A stretch of DNA of 47,093 nt from Mastigamoeba balamuthi (taxonomy: Eukaryota; Evosea; Mastigamoebida; Mastigamoebidae), in contig CACRSC010000019.1 in NCBI GenBank assembly GCA_902651635.1, positions 274,745 through 321,837 of the forward strand, written 5' to 3'. Positions within the stretch are counted from its first letter, which is position 1. The number at the start of each line of letters is the position of its first letter. Positions 32,398 to 42,812 of this stretch are shown here, one piece after another. A model generated the notes under the pieces. That model saw only the letters and a list, made by a program, of their open reading frames with translations, searched no databases and had not been told where the DNA came from. The translations under genes were made by a program, and so were the position numbers.

Positions 32398-33567
32398 ATG
32401 AGCTCCGACGACGACCGCGCGCGCCCCCCGGCGGCCAAGAGGCGCCGCATGGACGAGTCGATCTTCATCCACGTGCGTACCGCCACCGAGGCCGCCGATG
32501 CGTCGATGTGCCGCGCTTTGAGCAACGCCGCGCGCCTCTGTTGCTTCGTGGATTTCCGCGGGGTTTTTTAGCCCTCAAATCAATCGAGCGGGGGGAGGGG
32601 GATGAATTGTCTTGCCGCGAAGCAGCGCCGCGCTCCTGGGCGACAAAGCCCATCGGGCCGTCCACTTCCCTCGCACCGGCGTGTGACGTGAGCTCGCGCG
32701 CTGCTCTGACCTGCTGCTCTCTTTCTGTCCGAAATGGGGTTGCAGGTCTCCGGCGGCAACTCCGTGATCAACAACTACTTTGTCGCCGGGCTCGACGGCC
32801 TGCCCCTCGCCATGGTCCCCGCTGTCCCCGCCGGCCCCCAGCCCGCTGTCCCCGCCGTCCCCGCGGTCCCTGCCGCCGTCCCTGCCGCGGTCCCCGTCGC
32901 CGTCCCCGTCGTCCCCGCCGCGGTCCCTGCTGTCGCTGCCGGCCCCCAGCCTGCACCCGCTGCCCGGGTCGCCACTGCCGCCGCCGCCCCTGCCGTCCCT
33001 GCCACCGCCGCCCCTGCCGCTCTCGCCGCTGTTGTGCCTGTTGCACCCCCTGCCCGCGCCGCCCATGGCGTCCCCGCCTCGTTCACGTCCGCTGCTGCTC
33101 CCGCACTGGCTCCCGCTGCCCCCCTGGGCCACAGAGCAGCCGCACCTCCCGCCTATACATGCCGCTGTGGCGTTTGGACGGACACTGCGGGGTCCGTAGT
33201 GCCCCTCAATGTCCCAACTCGGTCTCTCGATGGTCCAGTTCTCGTTGTTAATCCTCACACCAGCGCCCACATCGACGAGCTGGGGCAAAATCCATTCAGT
33301 GGATATGTGATGGTTGTTATGCCGCCACCAAGCCCTCGTGCAATCGTGTCCATCAACTACATCGTGACCATAAAGAGCGAGACAGGAGGGGGCTGGAACG
33401 TTTACCAGATGCAGCTACTGGTATTCAACACACCCTGTCTGCTGCACCAGCTCGACTGCCTTCCAGGAGGCACTCGGCTTCGCAGCCAGCTCATTGGGGT
33501 GGCCATTGGAGGCCGTATTCGGTCTCAGGTAATTCGTGATTTCCTTGCTGCCTTTGGGCACCCTTAA
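32398..33567 (+). CDS. Pro/Ala-rich two-exon protein (copy E, diverged)
   Basis: Exon 1 32398-32472 (MSSDDDRARPPAAKRRRMDE, KRRR patch kept) and exon 2 32746-33567, phase 0, 298 residues. The Val-Pro-Ala repeat is rearranged and most like the window-edge copy A; the C-terminal domain is that of copy B (YTCRCGVWTDTAGSVVPLNV; SGYVMVVMPPPSPRAIVSIN; VIRDFLAAFGHP). Substitutions against B are mostly conservative and the frame is intact, which suggests selection on the protein rather than decay. Confidence 0.78.
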
Positions 33568-34044
33568 GGTAGTCGTCATAAACAGGTATAATAGATATAA
33601 GAGCATAGCCATACTTCTTTACAAAGAGAAATTCATTTATCATAAATATGATAAAACTCAATTGAGCCGATTTCTCTGATAAAAAGATATGTATACAGTG
33701 CCCAGCAATTTATATGATATATATGTCTTTGCAGCCAAACTTACCATTTTTACCAGTTTCACAAAAATGCTCAGATGACTAGAAAGTCAGAATAATCTGA
33801 CTTTGTAGATATAATGAAAAACACAAAGTCAGAAAAAACTGACTTTTGGACTTGAAGTGAAAAAACAAAGTCAGAAATGATACCAAAATATGTCTTTTTG
33901 TATAAAATTACAGAGAAAAAAAAGAATATAACAGAAATGATACTTAATAGTTACAGAAATACAAAACAAGATATGAGAAGGCATCATTGTTTGAATGATT
34001 TCAAAGCTCATGTAAAGGTCTGAGCATTAAAGGACATCTTAGTG
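33568..34044. other. AT-rich intergenic sequence with hairpin repeats
   Basis: Start of the AT-richer region. Contains a half-MITE end at 33721-33761 and palindromic AAAGTCAG/CTGACTTT arms around 33782-33865 (two close hairpins, spacers 6 bp). No gene seen. Confidence 0.5.
33721..33761 (+). repeat. Solo terminal repeat of the 45-kb MITE family
   Basis: Reads ATATGTCTTTGCAGCCAAAC, then TACCATTTTTACCAGTTTCA. It matches the left end of the element at 45197-45236 with one substitution and one added T. I could not find the matching right end nearby. Confidence 0.75.
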
Positions 34045-34935
34045 TTATTTGGCCGAAGGAGTCCTCCTTGGTGCCTTCTTGGTTGTTTGTGCTGGTTTCT
34101 TCCTTGCAGTTCTCTCTGAAACTGTTATTAGAAAAAAAATAAAATAAAAGCTGTACGGGTCTTGTAAGCGTGCCCTGGAAGTAGAAGAACGAGACCTCTT
34201 GCTTGCTCTTGCAGGGATTTCTGAATCAAAAGTTAGAAACTTAAAATAATAACATAGTACCAGGTTTGGGCTTCTGTGACTCACTGGAAACCTGTGAACT
34301 TGCACTGTCTACTTTAGAAACCTGTTCTGCCTTGGCCTACTTTTATTGGAAGAAGTGAACATATATTAAATATCTCTACCAGTCTGCGCTCTGCCTCTTC
34401 CCTGATTTTCCTCTCCTCTTCTAAACCAGAATCTGATGTTATTTGAGTGTTTGAAAAAACAAAGCAGCAACTCTTTTAATGACCTTTCTGTAAGGCAGAA
34501 ACAGACTTATAGATCTCAGTGCTCTCTGAAGCTGCTTTAGAGGTCTGGGTTTCCTCAGGAATCTGGGCTATGTGGGGTTGCTACATCTCCAGCCTGCCTT
34601 GGTTTGCTTGTCTTCCTCAGGTTGCTTGTCTTTCTTAGACTGCTTGGCTTCCTTGGGCTGCCCGTCTCCCTCTGGCTGCTTGTCTCCCTTGGGCTGCTTG
34701 CCTTCCTTGGGCTGCTGGTTCTCCTTGAGTGGCTGGGGGGGGCTGTGGGCCCTTGGGTTCCTGGGGTTTCGTGGCAGCTTCTGCCTGCTGCATCTTCATT
34801 CCAACAGCTAATGAAGGGTACCACCCTGCATGCGTGGTCACTCTCTGCATGTGCAGACTGTGTGGTGCATGAGAGGGTGCAGAGGAGATTGCGCACGAGC
34901 TGCATGGTCCACGGCTGAATTGAGGAGCCACAGAG
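34045..34935 (-). CDS. Lys/Pro-rich basic (probably nuclear) protein, exon limits approximate
   Basis: Minus-strand exons separated by AT-rich introns. 3' exon 34118-34045 reads SERTARKKPAQTTKKAPRR and stops TAA; the exon at ~34217-34150 reads EIPARASKRSRSSTSRARLQ. Upstream, 34730-34565 reads a repeat of the type KQPKGDKQPEGDGQPKEAKQ then SKKDKQPEEDKQTKAG. The composition resembles linker-histone tails or other chromatin-binding basic proteins, but there is no domain to confirm this. The 34.6-kb repeat frame and the 3' exons may belong to one gene or two. Confidence 0.45.
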
Positions 34936-34945
34936 ATCCCCGTTT

Positions 34946-35410
34946 GTGTGCTGCACTGACAGAGATGTGGATGATTGTAGGGGAAGGAGCTCAGGCCATA
35001 ATGCGCCTTTTCAAACGTGTCATTTTTTCTCGGCCACAGAGCCCCGTGCTCCAGACCTTCATATCGGCAGGGCCACAGGGCTGCTGCAGCACTTATGTAA
35101 GACTGCAGTGGATGCCATCAAGGGCAGAGCAGAGGCCAAGGCCACGACCAGTGAGGCCGCACATGTCGTAAGGCTTACATACAAGGTGGAGGACATAGAG
35201 ACAGTGGTTGTGCAGATGGTGGGCAGCATGGACCCTGCCACCATTGTGACCCCGTGCCATGCCACGGTGGCCAGCACAAAGATGGTCGTCTGCTGGCCAA
35301 GGGCAGAGAACAACTGGTTGTGTGTCATCCACATTTGGAAGAGTGCACACTCTAGAGGCGTGAGTTCCACCAGCATTTGCTTTCATATTGTAAAGCCCAC
35401 GGTCTGCTAA
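34946..35410. other. Region with plausible frames on both strands
   Basis: Plus-strand 34946-35410 reads GLLQHLCKTAVDAIKGRAEA and VRLTYKVEDIETVVVQMVG. Minus-strand 35376-35059 reads a hydrophobic protein (QQTTIFVLATVAWHGVTMVA; LVVALASALPLMASTAV). I cannot decide which is coding. Confidence 0.35.
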
Positions 35411-36382
35411 GACAGTCACGTTTCCAATCCAAAAAAGAGTCAGGTGCCAGAGCAGCACCAGCAGTTCACCTAAGGTATTCTAATATAGTTTTCATTTAAA
35501 TTAGAAAACAATTAATTGTTTTTTCATTTCAGATTTTAAGTCAAGTCTTTTTTCTCCCCCAATGGAATAAGACCCCCCCCGTGCATATCTCAATGGCGCA
35601 CCACAGGCACTGCTGCACAGTGCAGTGGTCCCGGCCCCTGGCATCAGTGACCTGGCAGATCTTCGGCCTGGCACTCGTGGTTCTTACCACGGCGGCGCTC
35701 ACACTGCTCCCAAGGTGCCACATAGCACCACCAGGGGCCAGCACCATGATGCCATTTGGGGCAGGTACCCCTGTCTGCCTCCACCCCCCACCCCACACGC
35801 ATGCCCACAAACACCCCCCAGGGCTGGTGTGTACTGCTGTGTTTTTGTTTGCACTTTTGCCACCGTTTTATGGTACGTGTTCTTCAGTATTTCCTGGTGT
35901 GGGCTGGGAAATTTCTCGGAAAGGGAGGTGGGACCAATGGGGGCTGGCAGATGGCTCATGCTGTGCTCTAGCGGTGGCATCGGCTGTGGGCCCAGGGCCT
36001 TGTCTATGCTGCGGTTCAGTGGGGTGGGGCCCTTGGTGCCGGGCTTGGTGGGTAGCAGTCTTGGTATGACTTTTAGTGTGTGACTGTCAGTCTCAGGGGT
36101 GTTTTGATTGATGTCTGGTTTGGGGCACCGCGGGGCATCACTCCATGGGCTGTGGGCATGCCTTCACCTGCAGGTCTCCCAGTGGCTACTGATGCCCCCC
36201 CCTCTGATAAAACGCTCACATGAGGACACAACGCCAGCTGATGCAGACCGTATGCAGATGGACAGCGACACCAAGAAACAACAGCTTGAAGCCCGAAGCA
36301 CACCAACAGAGGACAACGCCCCAGCCCCAAGCCCTGCGACTGACATGCTAGACATAGAGATCCTCCTGGCTCTCATTCAGAT
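35411..36382. other. Unassigned sequence upstream of the reverse transcriptase
   Basis: Open frames on both strands around 35580-36080 (for example plus-strand WQIFGLALVVLTTAALTLLP) have no domain or splice support. May include 5' remnants of the retrotransposon. Confidence 0.35.
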
Positions 36383-37294
36383 GTGCATGCCACTGATATG
36401 GACAGCAAGATCTCAGAGGAAGAACTCCGTGAGGCCGCAGGTGCCCAAAAGAGTAGGTCGGCCCTGGGCCCCACTGGATTTAAGGCAGAGTATGTTGCCG
36501 AATTCCCAGTCACGTGACGTGACCAATGGATTAAGAATCTCAACGAAATCTGGATAGGCACGAAACCAGTCCTGCAGTCATGGACTAGAGGGGAAATCAT
36601 GCCCATATTTAAAGGAGAAGACCACATGCTGCCAGCAAATTACCACTCCATAACGTTATGCGAAGTGGACTACAAGATCTTTACCACTATCATCAACAAA
36701 AGACTGTACAAAGCTCTCGAGGAAAACAATATATGGGCCAATGCCCAGGAGGGCTTCTGCAAAGGCCATTCCACGACACATATCATATGGACTCTCCATC
36801 AAAGACTGGAAGAAGCCACCAGAAGACATCAGAAAGTAGTAGGAATGTACATTGATCTCAAGAAAGCATATGACTCTATTCACCGTGATCACATAGCAGC
36901 CATGCTAAAATACTACAGTGACAGTTCCATCCTCACAAAAAACATAATAGCCCTATATGCCTCAACTGAAGCCTGCTTCCGCATGGCCCATGGCCCCACT
37001 GAATGGATTAGCATTAACCGTGGAGTGCGACAGGGGGACCCCTTGTCATGCACACTTTTTTACCTAGCCATAAATCCCCACCTGTACCAGATAGAAACAC
37101 ACCCCAAAGCCCTGGACATCCGCGGCCCCAAGAGAGGGGTACTAGCCTATGCAGATGACATGGTACTACTTGCCCACACACCCCAGATGCTTGCACACCT
37201 ACTGCAGTACGTAATGGATATGCAGAAGGCAGGACTACACATCAATCCAAAAAATGTGCTTCATTTGCCAGAAATGACATACCTCCCACAATAG
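36383..37294 (+). mobile_element. Decayed non-LTR (LINE-type) retrotransposon reverse transcriptase
   Basis: One frame reads SKISEEELREAAGAQKS, then GPTGFKAEYVAEF, an in-frame TGA at about 36515, then EIMPIFKGEDHMLPANYHSI. Further on are IDLKKAYDSIHRDHI (palm motif), NRGVRQGDPLSCTLFYLAIN and LAYADDMVLLAHT, whose YADD is the catalytic centre. This is the reverse transcriptase core of LINE elements. No endonuclease domain precedes it and the frame stops at 37292-37294 before the thumb and C-terminal region end, so the copy is 5' and 3' truncated. The in-frame TGA sits where an Arg codon (CGA) could have changed by a single CpG transition. Confidence 0.88.
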
Positions 37295-37424
37295 TGACCA
37301 TACAAGGCACCATCGAACCGACACACCCGCCATGACCCACATTATTTTAGAGCAATGTAGTTGGATGCACACCAAGAAATCACTGTCCCTCGAACAACAC
37401 CAGATGGAATTATGCTGCTACGTA

Positions 37425-37745
37425 AGGTCCACTACAGTGCATAGTGGAGGGTGCGTAGTGATGCGTAGTTCTACTATTCGCTACACACCACTATGCAGGC
37501 CTCTGCTATGTGCCACTATGCAGTGTCTGCTACACTGCATAGCAGAGAGTGTGTAGTGGTGCATAGTTCTACCATCCACTACACACTGCTATGCAGGCCT
37601 CTGCTACGTGCCGCTACACAGGGTTCACTACACTGCATAGCAGAGAGTGTGTAGCAGCACGTAGTTCTACCATCCGCTACACACCACTACACAGTCTGCT
37701 GCTACATGCTGCTATGCAGGGTTTGCTACAGTATGTAGCGGAACC
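37425..37745. repeat. CGTAGCGG-type repeat array (1)
   Basis: A dense run of an 8-bp word and its reverse complement (CGTAGCGG / CCGCTACG) with variants CATAGCAG, TGTAGTGG and TGCTATGC, spaced 10-25 bp. Continues into the duplicated gene flank at 37750. Paralogous with 43620-43950. Confidence 0.75.
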
Positions 37746-37810
37746 GTTCACTACAGGCAAGGCTGTTCCCCTTCCTGAATCAATTGAAATACATATGAAA
37801 ATTGAATTGA

Positions 37811-38442
37811 TCAATCATGTTTTTGGTCATTATGAGAGAGGGAGCAGGCAGCTTCAATTTGGGGGGAGAGTCTGTTCATAATGAACAGAAAGGGAAATTC
37901 AGTGTGTGGTGTGGGACCCTGCTGCTGCAGAAGCAGGCACAGGAGCAGCTGCTGCAGCCCAGTCTCAGCATCAGATGTGATCTCGTCCATCAGGTCCATG
38001 GTCTCGAGAACAGCCTGAGAGCTGGTGCAGGTCGTGCTGTGTCTGGGTCTCTTGGTCCTTGTCATGCATGGGGACTCTGCACAGGCTGAGCTCGTCCTGC
38101 CCCTCCTGTATAAGTGTTAGTCACCAAAATATAAGGACAGGGGGCACTTATGACTCATTGAAGCACTCAGGCTGGTCCTTGTACAGCAGGGCATAGTTGA
38201 CCTTTGTCCACTGCTCTATAACACAAATGTTAGAGTGTTTTAAAACAGACAATGAAGAGAGAAGGGACCCACCAGTTAATCAGTTCACAGAACATGGTGG
38301 CATTAAGTATGTGCAGGTCCTTGATGCCTGCTCTGATGTCTTCAAACGTGCAGGGCTGGGCTGCCTTCTTCTTCAATGGCATGTGGTTAAAGGGGGCCAG
38401 CAGCTCACGTGTCCTGCCTCCCTCAGGCCTCTGAGGTCGCAA
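37811..38442 (-). pseudogene. Shortened paralogue of the 44.1-45.2 kb gene
   Basis: An exon at 38400-38277 reads KAAQPCTFEDIRAGIKDLHI, then LNATMFCELINW. A GT-AG intron follows and then EQWTKVNYALLYKDQPECFN with ES and TAA at 38148-38150. The 44-45 kb relative has two additional segments here (LDVLQQ... and AHMHFDE...) that are missing from this copy. Downstream, 38090-37905 corresponds to the separate 3' exon of the relative but is frameshifted. Unknown function; probably degenerate. Confidence 0.55.
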
Positions 38443-38559
38443 AGGCAGTCATTAAGCCCCTCACCTCCATCCCAAGATTTCACTTAGAATAAAACCTGTG
38501 TGCAGTCGAAACACAAAAAAGCAAATAACGTCATCATTGACATCATCAACACCTTGAAA

Positions 38560-38645
38560 TAGTGCCGCTACAGTGCATAGCAAAGGGTCTGCTACACACT
38601 GTAGTGGAAGTGCCTATGTAGAGGTGTGTAGCAGAACGTGCTAAA
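38560..38645. repeat. CGTAGCGG-type repeat array (2, short)
   Basis: About five degenerate words (CCGCTACAG, GCATAGCA, TGCTACAC, TGTAGTGG, TGTAGCAG) in 86 bp. Confidence 0.6.
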
Positions 38646-38935
38646 ACAGAGGTTAAAACGAATTTTAAAAACTGTTAAAAGTTCAAGGAAAGCAAGCAAA
38701 GGAAGAAGCCTTTCTCAGATCCAAGGATGCTGGCAAGTGGTTTTACGGGAGCCTGCACCTGTGTAGCTGACGTGCTCTCTGTTGAATTGTTAAAAGGAAC
38801 AAAGAAAATTGGCATCTTTCTCACTGGGTTCCTCTGCTGGTGTCGCATGAACAGAAGGACCGAGCACAGCTGTTGGTTTCCCAACACGAAGATGACGTGC
38901 TTCCTCCTCCCAGCAGATGGCTTCCTTGCAAAGTA

Positions 38936-41900
38936 CTACTTCCTGGGGCGCTGCTGGGAAGACAATCCTGGGTCAGGTCCAGTCCGGGTTCCTACTGGAG
39001 TAGCAAGCGAGATCAGCACTAAGAAGTTGGTGAGACAAGGAAAAAACAGATAGCATACCCTCCACAGGGTGAGGAATGAGAGGAATAGGGGCAGCTGCTT
39101 GAACTGGCGGAACAACGAGGGAAGGGGCTGCTGCAGAAGAAGCAGTAGCAGCAGCAGCAACTGGCAAAACTGGTGGCTGTGACCTTGAGAGCTCAGCGGC
39201 AGGCTCACTCTCCTGTGCAGAAGCATCCTTGGCATCTGACATTGGTGTGTTCTGAGTGGCAGACCCATCAATCAAGGCATCAGAGGGAAAAATGACAGGA
39301 GAATGTTCCTGACGGAACTGTCAGACAGACTTTGAGAAAATGGCAACTTGCCTGGGATGCGGAAAGTGAGGCAGTAGCCTTGAATGCGGAGATCAAACCA
39401 TGGAGCCAAGGCGAGATGCTCTCCGATTGGAAGGGAAGGGAAGCAGCAGCCACAACAGAAGGCTGGTTGGGGGGAACCACAACAGGAGCAGCAACTGCGA
39501 ACAATAGAACATAAGAAAAGAAACAAGGCAGAGAGAGTACGAGTATCCATAGGCATAGCCTGGGGCAACCATAAAGCTAATCCTCTTTTGTCTTGTGATG
39601 CCTGGTTGTGCAACACAAACCAAAGTGTGCTAAGCCCAAACGGATTGCCTATCTCCACTATGTTGAAGTGGAAGAAGATGTCCTTGATATAGTTCATCAC
39701 TGCCGTCTCCTTGCTCCTTGGGCTGCAATAGTGGTACACAGATAACAGCAGTTTAGCTATCGTCTCATCCTTGATGTGTGGCATCGAGGAGCAGTACAAC
39801 TCCTCTGTCCTGTTGACTGGGTCACAGACGAAGGTTGCGTTGAGGCTGTCCAGGAAGGACTGTCGAGCTGATGGGGTCAGGAAGTGGAATACAAGGTCAT
39901 AGTGGATCTTCTTGTCCTTCTCCTGTGGCTCAAAAACGTTCTTGTTCTCCGGGAACAGCGGTATCACTGGAGTTGAGAACCACCTTCTCTCGAGTCTGGT
40001 ATTTGAAGGCAGCAGAGGCAGATTATGCAGTAGAGCAAGGCTGACCTGACCTGTGTGGCTCGGACATACACTCACAACTGCGCACTCTGATCCAACTGTT
40101 AGGAACAACAATTGAAAATGAACGGACCCTCTGGGTTCAGTAGCGCTATCGCTTGGCTGAGAACCGTGTTCTGCTGCTGGTGCATGGCGACAATAAGAAG
40201 GTTCAGTTGGTACAGCTCGCGGATTGCTGTCCACTTGGTGCTCAGTGCCAATATGTTGATGAAGCAGAGGTCCAGGATTGCCAAGAACCTCTGAGCAATC
40301 GGTTCATAGACCTGCGAGGCTGAGTTCTAAGTACAGTCAATCAAGGAGTAATCAGACCTCGGCTGGGTAGAGGGCCTTGTTCCAGTTCAGCCTCTTCTTT
40401 TCCAACAGGTCAGCCAGCACAATCTTCTTCTCAATCACAGCAGACGCAAGGTCGACTTCCTTCGTAGTCTTTAGGCTCCTCCACATCACCGCAATTGTCA
40501 CTGGGCCCCAGCCCCACATGGTGTCTGCAGTAGGGGCATTCTCGCAGTCCATGAATTTGCCCTGCTGCAGGGCTGACCAAAGAACCTCGAGCTGTGTGCT
40601 GGAGAAAGACAATCTTTTCTGAGTAGTCATGTCTATGGCCCTCATCACAGTCTCGACCTTTTCAAACAAACCGGCAGCTATCTCCATGGAGCTGTACAGC
40701 AGACGGGTTTGCTTCTTTGTCAGATGGCTCTCCAGCACCTTGCTGTAACAAATGTGAGTTGTACAGTTATTGCCGGCGATAACCTGATGAAGAACAAGAC
40801 AGTCTCCACAGGGTGCTTCCACAGGGATGACATCTCAAACGAGGTGATCAAGACGGTGTTGATGCCAGGGATCTTGCTGACCTTGTCAAACAGCTTGTTC
40901 TGGTCCTTTGCACTTCACTTGATGATCTTTGTTGTGATCAGGGACATCTTCTTACAGTTCTGCTCTGACTTGAAGAAGTCATTGTACAGCTAGTACGCTG
41001 TGAGAAGCCATTGTGTGCACAACTTGCACTCACCACTCCCTTGCTCTGAAGCATTGCGACTATGTACTTGTCCATTGCTACCTTGCACTTTGACTCCAAG
41101 CTCTTTTTCTGCCACTCGGATACACCTCTGGACTTGCTGCTCTTCTGCTCCTGCTCGTTTTCCATCTTTCTTGAACCAGATTCTGCGATTGCCTCAACAG
41201 CCTCTCCGTGCATCGCAGAGTGAATCATTTGAGCCCACTTGACATAGGTGAAGAAGTGGTCCAGGGCATGTGTGTGCGCAGTAGCCTGAAGTCCATGCGA
41301 CAGTGCAAGGATCTGGTCATCAGTGAGAACAATGTCAGTCATCATAATCTCCATGACTATGACCTCACTCATTAAGTTTTATCGCCAGCGATAAATTCGC
41401 ACATGTCCAGGTGAGAAGCAACGAGACGCCATGTGTTGCCATCCAGGCACATGTACCACACTTCGTCAAATGGTGGTACAGTGAAATTGATAGCCTCTCC
41501 AGGTCCCTTGGTGTACGCAACAGCCACGCTGCGGATATGGGAGACGTTCTTCTTGTCCGGGACCCCGATCTCCAGAACTACTACCCGTCCAGCGAACCTC
41601 GTCCACCCATGGGACTTGATTTGTTCAGTGAGCATGGCCACTCGTGAGGAGTCTGCATCTCTAAGTACTCCTTTTCAAACCCCAGTTTTTGCTATGGTCA
41701 AAATTGCACAAAAGTAGTTTAAATTCCGGTTGAAAAACGTGTTTTAAACGATAAAAATAAGCTGAAAACACGAAAATCAATGGAAAAAGATGTTTTACCA
41801 AAATCTGGAAAATGAGAAAACAGGTACTTACCGTTGTCGATGTGGTCCCAGCAAACAATCCCCCATATGGAAGCTCCACCCTCCGGAATTGCAGAGATGT

Positions 41901-42509
41901 CTCTGACTTGGTAGGGGGACCATTATCGGTGATACACTCAGGGTTGGTGCGATGCCAAACAACTTTGGCTGAACTACCACTTCCTTTTGTATCGATTGCC
42001 CCCTTGGTCTCTTTAAGAAGCCTTTGTGACAATACCAGTTACAGTGTCAGGGAAGAGCAGTGGAAGTAGTCAGCGGTTGAAGTTGTTCTTCGCCTCCGTC
42101 ACAGCTATGTGGCTTTGCTCAATGCTCTTGCACTTCCTTCACCTGCTCTTCTCACTCCTTCTTCCTTTCCTTCTTCTTCTTCTCCAAGGCTTCTTTCTTT
42201 TGATCTGCCTCTATTGTGAAGAAGAACTCTCCCTTCTTCTTCTCCTTCTTCATCTGGTTGTCTCTGACTGTTTTCAGATGAGGTTGGTCTATCAGTCTAA
42301 TGTAATCGCCGGTGATTAGATTGTGTAGCATTAACAAAGACTTAACAGCATTGCGCAAACCATTATTGCTCATCATTTCTTTATTGCCAGTGATAAAGTA
42401 TGCAGACATACAGCTACAATAAGACCATCAAATATTTGTGAATAATAACAAGCATCTTATCACCAGCAATAACTTACTTTTTATCTCTCACAAAGGTGTT
42501 TATCACTGG
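38936..42509 (-). CDS. Large intron-rich protein of unknown family (5' limit uncertain)
   Basis: A chain of minus-strand exons with protein-like content. From the 5' side: GLRNAVKSLLMLHNLITGDY and Lys-rich helices (42.4-42.1 kb); SAKVVWHRTNPECITDNGPP (41.95); VSHIRSVAVAYTKGPGEAIN (41.55); TDDQILALSHGLQATAHTHA (41.3); DQNKLFDKVSKIPGINTVLI (40.9); TKKQTRLLYSSMEIAAGLFE (40.7); VYEPIAQRFLAILDLCFINI (40.3); VFHFLTPSARQSFLDSLNAT (39.85); and a Pro/Ala-rich C-terminus ending GLSSQQRPRK at 38936. Several junctions close in frame, including 41402/41368 and 40783/40743. One GC-AG intron (39344-39311) and one in-frame TGA near 40932 are present. Other junctions are unresolved. No domain recognised. The TGA may mean the copy is decaying, or that a splice site there is missed. 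Confidence 0.5.
40743..40783 (-). other. 41-nt intron beginning with the palindrome
   Basis: Read on the minus strand the intron starts GTTATCGCCGGCAATAAC and ends TTTGTTACAG. Removing it joins VLFFIS to KVLESHLTKK in phase 2. The palindrome includes the GT donor itself. Confidence 0.7.
41368..41402 (-). other. 35-nt intron containing the palindrome
   Basis: Starts GTGCGAA (the donor type common in this genome), contains TTTATCGCTGGCGATAAA and ends AATGAG. Its removal joins WRLVASHLD to IEVIVMEIMMTD in phase 2; without removal the frame stops at once. Confidence 0.72.
42414..42477 (-). other. 64-nt intron with the palindrome next to the donor
   Basis: Starts GTAAG immediately followed by the palindrome (TTATTGCTGGTGATAA) and ends TTATTGTAG. 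Joins CERDK to CMSAYFITGNK via a split Asn codon. Confidence 0.6.
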
Positions 42510-42812
42510 CAATAAAACTAAGCAACAAAGATATTTAGTGATGACATTACGTTTTACGTCACGCACAAGATATTTTAAGATTTTATTCATTTTATAAGTC
42601 TTTCTCTTGAAGAGAAGTGCCATACATTGACAAGAAGGGTCACCTGCTACTTGGCAGGTAAGTTATAATAATGAATCTATTTGAATATCTTTAGATATTC
42701 CTAATATCTAATAATATCTAGATATTTATAACACTTTTATCACTGGTGATTAAAACTCCCACCTGTACATGAATACCTCGGGTAACATTCTGTCTACTAT
42801 TTTGCTATTTCT

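Noticed and set aside
38936-42509. TGA reassigned to an amino acid in the right-hand genes
   Set aside because: TGA is the true stop in MND1, the formin, both U-box copies and genes in the same right-hand region; isolated in-frame TGAs are better explained by CGA decay or missed splice sites.
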